From assembly GCA_905210855.1 (NCBI GenBank), contig CAJLYL010000019.1:1-25907 (forward strand): 25,907 bases of DNA, in the 5' to 3' direction. This document shows, piece by piece, positions 8,225 to 15,421 of the stretch. Positions within the stretch are counted from its first letter, which is position 1. Each line of letters opens with the position of its first letter. The position numbers and the translations under genes are program-made. The stretch is from an uncultured Clostridia bacterium (GTDB lineage Bacteria; Bacillota; Clostridia; UMGS1810). The notes under the pieces are model-generated. The model did no database searches. It saw only the letters and a list, made by a program, of their open reading frames with translations, and was not told the DNA's origin.

Positions 8225-10222
8225 TTATCCGCGCGGATAGTAGCCGTAAGCGGTGTCGTTCTTTATTTCCTCATCGGTGTGTTTGCAAGACGGGTTTTTG
8301 CGCTCGAAATATGCATCGTAGTACAAAGCACTCGGAAGCATAATATCACCGTTTTCGTCCATATATCCCCATCTAAAACGCAGACTTTCGCTGCTGACAT
8401 CAAATCCGAAAACTTTCTTTGCGGTCGAAACCGGTATGTAGAGTCTGCCGTCAAACACAACCGTGGGCTCATCGGCCGTTTCCCACACACCGTCTACCGT
8501 CATATCGGTGTTGCCCTCGCCGAAGCGGACGGTCTTAAATTTTTCCTGACCATCACCTACCGTAAGTGTGGTCACACCGTCGGCGCGCTCCACGGTGAAA
8601 TCCCCGCAAAATCGTGACACTATATCGTTAAGCAAAACATATTTTATACCGGCATAAGGCATATCCGATATAAAGTATCCGCTCTGATAATGCTCGCAAT
8701 ATTCCTCGGCGTCGTATTCCTCGTTATAGTTATAATCATAGTCGTCTGCGTGAGGGCACTGCGGACTGCGACGACCGAAATTAATATCTTCTTCGTTTGA
8801 ATCCATATATACTTGCATATAACTCATATCCGCATTGAAAATATACTTTATTGCCTCAGTATCAACGTATATCTCTCCGTCCTTTTCAACCACGGGGTTA
8901 AGCGCATTCATTTTCACGCCGTCTATATCCAGCTCCGCCGAGCCGACCGTCATGGTGACAAGCTTGAAATTCTCCTTGCCGTTTTTGTCGGTCAGGGTTA
9001 CTGTGCCGCCGTTGTTCACTATATCGTAATCATAACCGTATCTGTCGGCAGAGGACACAAATTCATCCAATGATGCATAGCAAGTGCCCTGTACGGACGG
9101 GATGTAGTCACAGTATAAATAAATATATTCATAGTGTTCACAGTTATCGCCGCCCCAGTTGTAATCAACCTGAGGATAATCGCTCAGATTAACCGAGTTG
9201 TCCTCCGTAAGCTCGGGGAAATCCACGCTGACTTTCTTGTTGAGCGAGGAATACGCAGTGTTCGCCGCCACGCTAAAACTGAGCACATCCGGAGTGCCGG
9301 GAACAGTCTCGTAATCATAGTCCGCCGTCAGCTTGGCAATGTCGATTGCAAAGTTGACCTTGGCATTCACTGCGGAGAGCGCGCCGCCGGATGTCTTGGT
9401 TATCTCGATAACCATCGCGTCGTCGGCAAACACATTGTATTTGTTCAAAAATTCCGCCGTCTGCTCCTTTGTGGGGAAGGACGGTGCATCGCCCGTCTCC
9501 GCAAGTTCGGCATATGCGGCGTCACTGCCGAGAGTCTGCGATATTATGTCAACCGTATCCGCCACAACATTGTTCATGCCCTGCTTATCAAAGGTAATGA
9601 TGCTCTTGCCGCTGCGGAAAGTTATAGTCGAGTTTTCACGATAGGATTTCAGCATTTCTTTATTCACGGTGTCTATGTAGTCCTTGTTGAGGGTCTTTTT
9701 CATGCTCGAAATCATGTTTGCCCTGTCGCTCTCGCTCAAACCGGGAGCATTGAGCGCGTCAATCACAAAGTATTTGTCCTGGAAAGGAACACTGTATATA
9801 TACTCCATTTTCGGGTTTGACGGGTCGGTTATATCCCAGTTCATCCACATGGCATACATTATCTCGCTCGTCACCTTGAGGTTGCGGTTCATCATAAGCG
9901 GCACGGTGGTTTTTATTTCATACGACAGGTTTATTTTAGAATAATCCTCGTTTGCGTCAAGCTTTACCTTGCCGCTGCACTCAAGTTCATTGAGCGTGGC
10001 AAAGAGCAAATCAAAATCGACAAAATTCGTCTCGCCGAAATAAAGCTCCCGTGCCATAGCGTTGAGAAACTGCGCCGAATTGCCGAAGTCAATCGTTATG
10101 CTCACGTCCGCGTCATAGCTCGTGTAGTTTGAAGCAAGCAAATCATAGTCATCCGCAAAAGCGGTGAGCGTGAACACCATGAGGCACGCAAGCGCCAAAC
10201 CGATAATTCTTTTCATTTTCAT
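8225..10222 (-). CDS. Secreted protein with two stalk-like units bracketed by Cys-x-His motifs, 665 aa
   Basis: The protein is exported: a signal peptide (KRIIGLALACLMVFTLTAFA) ends near residue 23. Residues 24-340 form a domain I do not recognise. After it come two similar units. Unit 1 starts CEHY (361) and ends SPQCPHAD (about 486-493). Unit 2 starts CEHY (509) and ends NPSCKHTD (about 643-650). Inside each is a region like the copper amine oxidase N-terminal 'stalk' domain: FKLVTMTVGSAELDIDGVK with EIYVDTEAIKYIF, and FKTVRFGEGNTDMTVDGV with RLYIPVSTAKKVFGF. Stalk domains are common in Clostridia surface proteins with SLH repeats. The regular CxH pairs suggest metal or heme binding or disulfides (inference). 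It starts 25 bases after the SLH gene, with GGGAGG upstream, and is last in the operon. Confidence 0.7.
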   Translation of the reverse strand: MKMKRIIGLALACLMVFTLTAFADDYDLLASNYTSYDADVSITIDFGNSAQFLNAMARELYFGETNFVDFDLLFATLNELECSGKVKLDANEDYSKINLSYEIKTTVPLMMNRNLKVTSEIMYAMWMNWDITDPSNPKMEYIYSVPFQDKYFVIDALNAPGLSESDRANMISSMKKTLNKDYIDTVNKEMLKSYRENSTITFRSGKSIITFDKQGMNNVVADTVDIISQTLGSDAAYAELAETGDAPSFPTKEQTAEFLNKYNVFADDAMVIEITKTSGGALSAVNAKVNFAIDIAKLTADYDYETVPGTPDVLSFSVAANTAYSSLNKKVSVDFPELTEDNSVNLSDYPQVDYNWGGDNCEHYEYIYLYCDYIPSVQGTCYASLDEFVSSADRYGYDYDIVNNGGTVTLTDKNGKENFKLVTMTVGSAELDIDGVKMNALNPVVEKDGEIYVDTEAIKYIFNADMSYMQVYMDSNEEDINFGRRSPQCPHADDYDYNYNEEYDAEEYCEHYQSGYFISDMPYAGIKYVLLNDIVSRFCGDFTVERADGVTTLTVGDGQEKFKTVRFGEGNTDMTVDGVWETADEPTVVFDGRLYIPVSTAKKVFGFDVSSESLRFRWGYMDENGDIMLPSALYYDAYFERKNPSCKHTDEEIKNDTAYGYYPRG

Positions 10223-10246
10223 AAAGATTCCCTCCCTGTAAATTTA

Positions 10247-11722
10247 TCATTCAGCCGCAGTATTTCTCAGATTATACACAACCGCCGCATTCTGACCCGA
10301 TATTGTTATCACATTTTCATCCGCTGTCTCCGGCGTTATTACAACAAGGGGACCGCGCATTATTGCGTCCGCCCTTGTCTGCTCAACGCCGCGCTCTTTA
10401 AGCAGATTGGAAAACGCTTCTCTCTCGCTCGGCGACATATCTTCTTCGAGGTTCTCCTCACTGTACCATGCCGGCGGATTCAGCGGATTTTGGATTCCGT
10501 TTTTATCGAGGAAATAACTCTTGCGCTCGCCGTAGATTTTCTCTCCGTTGGCTAAGATTATCTCCTTGTCGTTTTTATCATAGCTGAAGTATGCGCTTAC
10601 AAGACCCTTTGCCGGATATGAATCGGCAGAGGGAGAGAACATGAGCACCATGTTGCCCTTTACGCCCAGAAACTCGGTGCTGTTAAGCCTTACCGCAAAC
10701 GAAGTGTCGTCCTCCCTCACAACAACCGCGTCGGACATGCTTTCCGTATCCTTGAGTTCATCCCACTGCTTGCCCCACGGCAGAGAATACACCGTAAATT
10801 TTTCGTCAACGAGATTGTTAAGTCTGCATGACTTTACAACCCATATTCCCTTGTCCGATTTATCCACAGGCTTAAACAATTCAAAAGTATAAACGTTGTT
10901 TCCTATTTTATAGCTGCCGCTGCATTTTTCTCCGTCACCGGCAAAATCAACAAGTTCGCCGTTTTCTACTTTTTCACCCTTGCCAGAAAGGAAATTCATA
11001 ATGACTTGCTTATAGTCGAGCCGCCACGGAAAATGCCCGTTGTTGACGGATTCCTGCAAGTCATCCATCTGCGCATAAGACATATTCTCGGCGTTTGATA
11101 TATCATTTGATTTTGAAAAATTATTATATACTCTCACAAGCGTTGCAACAGCCTGTTCGGTGGTATATAAATCCTGCGGTGCAAATCTGTTATCGCCCAC
11201 GCCCTGCATAATACCCATATTGCAGATGACTTGAATATCATTCATTGCCCAATCGGAAATTTCCCCGCTGTCGGCAAAATCAAAGTATATCTGAGTTGTA
11301 TATGCATTCGGATAAATCTTGTTTATCATGCGGTGCACTATTGTCGCCGCCTCCTCACGGGTGAGGAAATCGTCCGGCGCAAACTCAGTCTCCGTTTTGC
11401 CGTTGATAATTCCAAGAGCGTTCAGATTGTATATATGCGCATTGTCAGTATCGGAAAACGGATTTTTGCCGTCCGTTTCCGCCGACACCTCTGCGACATT
11501 TTTCAAATAGCTGAATATAAACTCGCAAAATTCCTCACGGGTAAGCTCTCCCGGGAAGTTGTAATTCTTGCCTCCATCGACAAAATTAAGCTTTTCGCCT
11601 GTTTCCACCGAACTTCGTGCCCAGTCGCTCGGCTGAACCGATGTTGCCGAATTTTCTGCGAATGCCGTAGCCGCAGAACAAATAACCGTGATTGCCAAAA
11701 TAGCAGATAACAATTTTTTCAT
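10247..11722 (-). CDS. SLH-domain surface protein, 491 aa
   Basis: This is a cell-envelope protein. The chosen ATG (11722) gives a clean signal peptide (KKLLSAILAITVICSAATAFA), has AGGAGG upstream and overlaps the preceding stop by 4 bases; an in-frame start at 11800 would bury the signal inside a basic leader. The first 200 mature residues carry SLH-type repeats: REEFCEFIFSYL with NPFSDTD, then ALGIINGKTETEFAPDDFLT and REEAATIVHRMI, then CNMGIMQGVGDNRFAPQDLY and TEQAVATLVRVY. SLH repeats bind secondary cell-wall polymers. The C-terminal 300 residues (ligand or enzyme part) are not recognised. Context: operon partner of a PstS-like binding protein and the CxH stalk protein. Confidence 0.85.
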   Translation of the reverse strand: MKKLLSAILAITVICSAATAFAENSATSVQPSDWARSSVETGEKLNFVDGGKNYNFPGELTREEFCEFIFSYLKNVAEVSAETDGKNPFSDTDNAHIYNLNALGIINGKTETEFAPDDFLTREEAATIVHRMINKIYPNAYTTQIYFDFADSGEISDWAMNDIQVICNMGIMQGVGDNRFAPQDLYTTEQAVATLVRVYNNFSKSNDISNAENMSYAQMDDLQESVNNGHFPWRLDYKQVIMNFLSGKGEKVENGELVDFAGDGEKCSGSYKIGNNVYTFELFKPVDKSDKGIWVVKSCRLNNLVDEKFTVYSLPWGKQWDELKDTESMSDAVVVREDDTSFAVRLNSTEFLGVKGNMVLMFSPSADSYPAKGLVSAYFSYDKNDKEIILANGEKIYGERKSYFLDKNGIQNPLNPPAWYSEENLEEDMSPSEREAFSNLLKERGVEQTRADAIMRGPLVVITPETADENVITISGQNAAVVYNLRNTAAE

Positions 11723-12891
11723 TGCGTTCCCTCCTGACCTTTTATCCCTACATATCCTGTTTCGTTTATAATACTCTGCCCTTCCTCGGACAGAATCCAA
11801 TCGAGCAATTTATCAACATTTTTATTTTCATTTTCTTTATATGTCACCGCATAAATCGGTGTAACCACAGGGTAAATGCCGTTTCTGATGTTTTCGGAGG
11901 TCGGTGCAGCGCCGTCAATCGAAATCATTTTTATGTCAGGATTCTTTATGATTCCCTCGACATAATATCTGAACGAAAAGCCGATCGAGTTTGTCTTGCT
12001 TTTGTAATCCGCCACCTGTTCTATGATGCCTGCCATTAAATCATTCACCATTTCCGTAGGTGCATCCATAATCGGCGTATCACCCATAAACCGTTTCAGC
12101 ATACTTTGACTGCCGCTGCCCTCGTTGCGCTGAAATGCGGCGATTTTCTCATTTCTGCCGCCGACATCCTTCCAATTTGTGATTTTGCCGGAATAGATAT
12201 CCCTTATCTGCTCTGCCGTAAGATTCGTTATGGGATTGTCCTTGTGAACAAAGAAAACAAATGCCTCGTTTCCGATAGGTGTATATTCAAATGCGGTTTG
12301 TTTTTTCTCCGCATATGCAATTTGTTCGTCCGACGGATACACTCCGATAAAAATATCCGTCTCCTTTTCAGCCAAAAGCCGATAACCCTCGGGAGTGTTG
12401 TTATATTCAAACACTCCGTCATGCAGTTCCGTCGTATTCGGATACACGGCATTTACAAACGCCGAGTACACGGGAAACAAAGCCGCTGCGCCGTCAATTC
12501 TCGGCAGATTTTCGGTCAGCTTCAATGTTTTGCTGTCAGTCTTTACGATTTTTGAATCATCGTCAAACGGCAGATACTCATAAACCGCGATGTTTGGCGA
12601 GGTGTTTACCGTAATGCTTTTATTATAGCGGATTATTCCGAAATTTGCTCCGAGCACGGCAGCATAGGCAGCGGCGCCGATACCCCAAACCATCAAAAAC
12701 TTCTTCCTGTTTTTAAGCCATATTAAGGGCAACAGCAGCGACGGCACAACAACCAAGCCGACGCAGGCTATGATATGATTCACACCACTCCAAAACAAAT
12801 ACATACCCGTCACTATCACCGCATAGTAACTCGCAAACAATGCCGCCGCAGTCAGAATGATTTTAAGTATCACAGCCAATGATTTTTTCAT
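11719..12891 (-). CDS. Membrane-anchored PstS-like substrate-binding protein, 390 aa
   Basis: The protein has three predicted membrane spans (about residues 7-33, 38-58 and 65-88) followed by an extracytoplasmic domain of the phosphate-binding PstS type (PBP_like_2). Support comes from LPRIDGAAALFPVYSAFVNA (about 129-148), IFIGVYPSDEQIAYAEK, PIGNEAFVFFVHKDNPITNL, the conserved IRDIYSGKITNWKDVGG, and RNEGSGSQSMLKRFM (anion-binding loop). Unlike ordinary PstS it has no lipobox and no pstCAB neighbours, so transport is not shown; anchored sensing or binding of an anion or other small ligand is possible. The ATG shares one base with the upstream stop (TAATG), and the 3' end overlaps the SLH gene by 4 bases: tight coupling. 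Confidence 0.8.
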   Translation of the reverse strand: MKKSLAVILKIILTAAALFASYYAVIVTGMYLFWSGVNHIIACVGLVVVPSLLLPLIWLKNRKKFLMVWGIGAAAYAAVLGANFGIIRYNKSITVNTSPNIAVYEYLPFDDDSKIVKTDSKTLKLTENLPRIDGAAALFPVYSAFVNAVYPNTTELHDGVFEYNNTPEGYRLLAEKETDIFIGVYPSDEQIAYAEKKQTAFEYTPIGNEAFVFFVHKDNPITNLTAEQIRDIYSGKITNWKDVGGRNEKIAAFQRNEGSGSQSMLKRFMGDTPIMDAPTEMVNDLMAGIIEQVADYKSKTNSIGFSFRYYVEGIIKNPDIKMISIDGAAPTSENIRNGIYPVVTPIYAVTYKENENKNVDKLLDWILSEEGQSIINETGYVGIKGQEGTQ

Positions 12892-13049
12892 TATTCATCT
12901 CCCTTGTCGCTTTGCGCATATCCCACAATGGATATTACCAAACCTATTAATCCAATGCCCCAAGTGATATACTCCAAATGACCCGCGGAGGACACCTCAA
13001 CGCATATTGCAAAGAGAATAACCGCGATGCCGAGAATCATCTTTTTCAC
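12891..13049 (-). CDS. Small two-span membrane protein, 52 aa
   Basis: This short ORF lies between the lipoprotein and the PstS-like gene. The start is GTG at 13049, with AGGAGG 8 bases upstream overlapping the lipoprotein stop. It reads MKKMILGIAVILFAICVEVS at the N-terminus, then SAGHLEYITWG, a second hydrophobic span (IGLIGLVISIVGYA) and a charged tail ending SDKGDE. Two membrane hairpin segments are predicted. The stop overlaps the next ATG (TAATG). Coupling on both sides and a good ribosome binding site make it a real gene. Function unknown; it may be an assembly partner of the anchored binding protein. Confidence 0.75.
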   Translation of the reverse strand: MKKMILGIAVILFAICVEVSSAGHLEYITWGIGLIGLVISIVGYAQSDKGDE

Positions 13050-13062
13050 CGTCCGCACCTCC

Positions 13063-13737
13063 TCAGTCATTCAAAAAGCCTTCCCGGTAGACTTCGGCGA
13101 TTTTGTAACCGTCGTCAACCCTGCCGAGGAGATAGTACCGCTCAATATCGCCGTCGCCGACCTGCGGACCGAGGCTGAGCGATTTTTCGTTGTGCTTGAT
13201 TTCCGCGTCAACCTCCACCAAGCAAAATTCACTCATGCCGAGGGCATCGAGTTTTTCGATTATCTGTTCCTTATTCCCCGGGGTGATGTTTTTCACATCA
13301 TCCGCGTCGAGAACCTCAAGTTCATCAATATGAACCGAAGTCAGATAAATTCCGTCATTAAAACTTTTTTCCTCGTTTTCTATGCCGGATGTCCAAAAAT
13401 CATCCGTTACGGCGGTCTTTATCTCCTTGAAGTTGCCGTCAGTCTCGTTTCGGTAGAAATCATATACCGTGAGTTCGGGCAAATTCTCTATCTCGTCGTC
13501 CAGGGTGAGCGTCCTGTCATCGGAGGCAAACACGCGCTGTATGTTGGCTGAGACTGCATTGAGTTTTGAAGAGTCGATGTAGCGTGCGGAAAATTGCTTT
13601 TCGGAATCATCGGATTTTTCGCCGGCATAAATCGCCGTCGGCCCGTCCGCACCGCCGATTACGCCGACATTATTGTTGTTGCAGGCGGCAAGCGGCAGAC
13701 AGAATGCAAGCACCGCAAAAATCAAGGATTTCTTCAT
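13063..13737 (-). CDS. Lipoprotein with GADGPT motif, 224 aa
   Basis: This is an exported lipoprotein: signal KKSLIFAVLAFCLP with lipobox LAAC, Cys19 being the lipidation site. Right after the Cys is a short N-rich linker and then VGVIGGADGPTAIY (about residues 24-37). That motif closely matches AVIGAADGPTSIVV in the Na+-pump beta subunit encoded at 21738-22835. Such lipoproteins risk being named 'decarboxylase subunit beta' on this motif alone; nothing else here resembles that membrane protein. The rest is a soluble, acidic, alpha/beta domain with no recognised family (LPELTVYDFYRNETDGNFKE, HIDELEVLDADDVKNITPGN). First gene of the surface operon; ATG 13737 with AGGAGG upstream and a promoter at 13778-13806. 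Confidence 0.8.
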   Translation of the reverse strand: MKKSLIFAVLAFCLPLAACNNNNVGVIGGADGPTAIYAGEKSDDSEKQFSARYIDSSKLNAVSANIQRVFASDDRTLTLDDEIENLPELTVYDFYRNETDGNFKEIKTAVTDDFWTSGIENEEKSFNDGIYLTSVHIDELEVLDADDVKNITPGNKEQIIEKLDALGMSEFCLVEVDAEIKHNEKSLSLGPQVGDGDIERYYLLGRVDDGYKIAEVYREGFLND

Positions 13738-13777
13738 GGTATCAACCTCCTATAATTTTACTTTTTGTTGTATTTTC

Positions 13778-13806
13778 ATTGTATCATGGGTTTTGATAAA
13801 AAGCAA
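13778..13806 (-). promoter_or_regulatory. Promoter of the surface-protein operon
   Basis: On the minus strand TTGCTT and TACAAT are separated by 17 bases, with TGA before the -10 giving an extended -10 (TGATACAAT). It lies about 40 bases upstream of the lipoprotein ATG at 13737. Confidence 0.7.
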
Positions 13807-13954
13807 GCAAATTTTTGCAGTTAATAAATATTTAATAATTAAAAATGACTTGTGTTTTAACAACAAAAAGAAAGGCTGCCCCCACAGGTCAAGTCAGGGC
13901 TATCTCGTAATTCAAACTTGGCTGTTGTGATACAATTGATGGGTGACAAAAAAT

Positions 13955-14027
13955 AAGAAAATGAACTCCAAATATGATATAATGTTTAACAACCAAGCAA
14001 AGCATTAATCAAAGGAGTCATTTTCTT
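13955..14027 (+). promoter_or_regulatory. Inverted repeat able to hide the transposase ribosome binding site
   Basis: AAGAAAATGAACTCC (13955-13969) is complementary to GGAGTCATTTTCTT (14014-14027) with one extra base. The second arm contains the GGAG ribosome binding site of the ORF at 14028. The element's own -10 (13978-13983) lies between the arms, so its own transcript lacks the first arm while read-through transcripts contain both. This design is known from other insertion sequences that limit expression from outside promoters. Confidence 0.6.
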
Positions 14028-14117
14028 ATGAGTATTCTAACATCAAATGCCCACTTTCGTCAACGGGTAATTAAAAAAGTTACAAGGTTGGGGTGTTCAA
14101 TTGTCAATAATGGGTGA
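14028..14117 (+). pseudogene. Transposase N-terminal fragment, 29 codons
   Basis: The ORF begins MSILTSNAHFRQRVIKKVTR with a GGAG ribosome binding site 10 bases upstream. From memory, 'NAHFRQRVIK' resembles the start of the helix-turn-helix domain of an integrase-type (IS481-like) transposase, which would normally continue for several hundred residues. After VIKK the reading departs from that pattern and stops at 14117, so an internal deletion is likely. No other transposase segment is visible nearby. Confidence 0.5.
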
Positions 14118-14127
14118 CAATTGAACA
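14094..14127. repeat. 13-bp inverted repeat upstream of the cysK promoter
   Basis: TGTTCAATTGTCA (14094-14106) and TGACAATTGAACA (14115-14127) are perfectly complementary around ATAATGGG. It sits 18 bases upstream of the cysK -35. It may be the remaining end of the insertion sequence, a terminator-like stem without a T-run, or an operator for cysK; the sequence does not decide. Confidence 0.7.
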
Positions 14128-14145
14128 AAATTTTCAAAAAAGCTA

Positions 14146-14174
14146 TTGACAAATAAAATATATGGTGATATAAT
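14146..14174 (+). promoter_or_regulatory. Consensus sigma-A promoter of cysK
   Basis: TTGACA (14146-14151) and TATAAT (14169-14174) are both perfect matches with a 17-base spacer. Transcription should start near 14181, leaving a leader of roughly 130 bases before the cysK ATG. Confidence 0.9.
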
Positions 14175-14178
14175 AATG

Positions 14179-14301
14179 CCTACAAAGCAAGTAGGAATTA
14201 TAGGAATTGCGAGGTGGCAGTTATGAAGAACCGCAAACGATGTAGGAACACCCGATTTTAACGGAAACGGCAAAAATTAAACCTACATAATTAAAGGAGA
14301 T
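14179..14301 (+). promoter_or_regulatory. Structured cysK leader, candidate translational or attenuation control
   Basis: CCTAC (14179-14183) pairs with GTAGG (14191-14195). Further on, ATGTAGG (14240-14246) pairs perfectly with CCTACAT (14282-14288), which ends just before the cysK SD AAAGGAG (14293-14299). The repeated GTAGG/CCTAC elements also allow alternative pairings. The 5' arm of the second stem contains the only Cys codon (TGT 14241-14243) of the upstream ORF. No T-box or SAM riboswitch is recognised; no terminator T-run is present, so control of translation is more likely. This is inference from sequence. Confidence 0.45.
14223..14261 (+). CDS. Upstream ORF in the cysK leader, 12 aa
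   Basis: The ORF reads MKNRKRCRNTRF and is preceded by GAGGTGG with 5-base spacing, a better placed ribosome binding site than many real genes have. It ends 47 bases before the cysK ATG. The peptide is basic and has a single Cys at codon 7. That codon lies within the arm ATGTAGG that can pair with sequence next to the cysK ribosome binding site, so ribosome pausing there could alter the leader fold. The role is inferred, not shown. Confidence 0.5.
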   Translation: MKNRKRCRNTRF

Positions 14302-14308
14302 ATGAATC

Positions 14309-15238
14309 ATGAATGTATACACAAAAGCAACAGACTTAATCGGCGGCACACCGCTGCTTGAACTTACAAACTACGAAAAAGAAAACAACCTCTCGGCAAA
14401 AATCTTGGCAAAGCTGGAGTATTTTAATCCGGCAGGCAGCGTAAAGGACAGAATTGCCAAGGCGATGATAGACGAAGCAGAGGCAAACGGTCAGCTCAAA
14501 CCCGGCTCGGTAATCATTGAGCCGACCAGCGGCAACACAGGCATAGGTCTTGCGTCCGTTGCGGCGGCAAGGGGCTACAAAATCATCCTCACCATGCCGG
14601 AGACTATGAGCGTTGAGCGCAGAAATCTGCTCAAGGCATACGGCGCGGAGCTTGTGCTCACAGAAGGCGCCAAGGGCATGAAGGGCGCCATAGAAAAGGC
14701 AAAGCAGCTTGCTGACGAAACCCCGGGCAGCTTTATTCCCGGTCAGTTCACCAACCCGGCAAATCCGGCAATTCACCGCGCGACCACAGGCCCCGAGATA
14801 TGGAATGACACCGACGGCAAGGTTGACATCTTTGTTGCCGGAGTGGGCACGGGCGGCACACTCACAGGCGTGGGCGAATACCTCAAGTCAAAAAATCCCG
14901 ATGTCAAGATAGTTGCCGTTGAGCCGGCGGGCTCTCCTGTGCTCTCCGAGGGCAAACCCGGCCCGCACAAGATTCAGGGCATAGGCGCAGGTTTCGTGCC
15001 CGACACGCTCAACACAAAAATCTATGATGAGATAATAAAGATTGAAAACGAAGACGCTTTTGCCACCGGCAGAGAAATCGCGCGCAAGGAAGGCGTACTT
15101 GTGGGCATATCATCCGGCGCGGCGGTTTATGCGGCAACCGTACTTGCAAAGCGCCCCGAAAATGAGGGCAAGACAATTGTCGCTCTCCTGCCCGATACCG
15201 GCGACAGATATTTGTCAACGCCGATGTTTGCGGAATAA
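14309..15238 (+). CDS. cysK: Cysteine synthase A (O-acetylserine sulfhydrylase), 309 aa
   Basis: CysK is a PLP enzyme that makes cysteine from O-acetylserine and sulfide in the cytoplasm. It opens TKATDLIGGTPLLELTNYEK. The PLP lysine is K46 in NPAGSVKDR, the substrate loop TSGNTG is at 73-78, and the PLP-phosphate loop GTGGTLTG is at about 180-187. GISSGAAVYAA and ALLPDTGDRYLSTPMF complete the family pattern. Length is standard. ATG 14309 has AAAGGAG 9 bases upstream. Transcribed from the consensus promoter at 14146 through a long leader with a small ORF. A truncated XRE gene follows 2 bases after the stop. Confidence 0.96.
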   Translation: MNVYTKATDLIGGTPLLELTNYEKENNLSAKILAKLEYFNPAGSVKDRIAKAMIDEAEANGQLKPGSVIIEPTSGNTGIGLASVAAARGYKIILTMPETMSVERRNLLKAYGAELVLTEGAKGMKGAIEKAKQLADETPGSFIPGQFTNPANPAIHRATTGPEIWNDTDGKVDIFVAGVGTGGTLTGVGEYLKSKNPDVKIVAVEPAGSPVLSEGKPGPHKIQGIGAGFVPDTLNTKIYDEIIKIENEDAFATGREIARKEGVLVGISSGAAVYAATVLAKRPENEGKTIVALLPDTGDRYLSTPMFAE

Positions 15239-15240
15239 CA

Positions 15241-15387
15241 ATGGACGAAAAAGACTTGGTGCGCAGACTTGCAACCCTGCGCACTAAGAAAAATGTCTCC
15301 GCAAGAGAAATGAGCCTGTCAATCGGGCAAAACCAAGGATACATCAGAAATATTATTGACAAACCTAAAATTCGCGTGATATACTGA
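15241..15387 (+). pseudogene. Truncated XRE-type helix-turn-helix ORF, 48 aa
   Basis: The ATG at 15241 lies 2 bases after the cysK stop. The product has the start of an XRE/Cro HTH (VRRLATLRTKKNVSAREMSL followed by SIGQNQGYIRNII) and stops after IDKPKIRVIY, half-way through the usual domain. The last codons overlap the -35 and -10 of the araC promoter (15356-15385). It is most likely a remnant whose 3' part was replaced; a functional mini-regulator is less likely. No separate ribosome binding site is obvious. Confidence 0.55.
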
Positions 15388-15412
15388 AAAAAAACAAAAG
15401 TATATTATCACG
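15356..15412 (+). promoter_or_regulatory. araC-type gene promoter with overlapping inverted repeat
   Basis: TTGACA (15356-15361) and TATACT (15380-15385) have an 18-base spacer. CGTGATATACT (15375-15385) and AGTATATTATCACG (15399-15412) form an imperfect inverted repeat covering the -10 and the likely start site. It is a plausible operator, perhaps for autoregulation by the AraC-family product. Confidence 0.65.
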
Positions 15413-15421
15413 GTGACAAAA

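Larger units (their letters stand above)
13930..14127 (+). mobile_element. Decayed insertion-sequence remnant
   Basis: The stretch holds an extended -10 promoter (TGATATAAT, ending 13983), an SD and the first codons of a transposase-like ORF cut short at 14117. ATGGGTGACAA occurs twice in direct orientation (about 13939 and 14110). It is much more AT-rich than the flanking genes. The 70 bases before it (13860-13930, GGCTGCCCCCACAGG and onward) are unexplained and may belong to the same element. The ends and target duplication cannot be defined by eye. Confidence 0.5.

Noticed and set aside
11723..11800. Longer start for the SLH protein
   Set aside because: It would bury the signal peptide 26 residues in; ATG 11722 has AGGAGG and an ATGA overlap with the gene before.
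14179..14308. T-box or S-box riboswitch upstream of cysK
   Set aside because: Leader too short, no conserved T-box sequence, no K-turn pattern of the SAM riboswitch and no terminator T-run.
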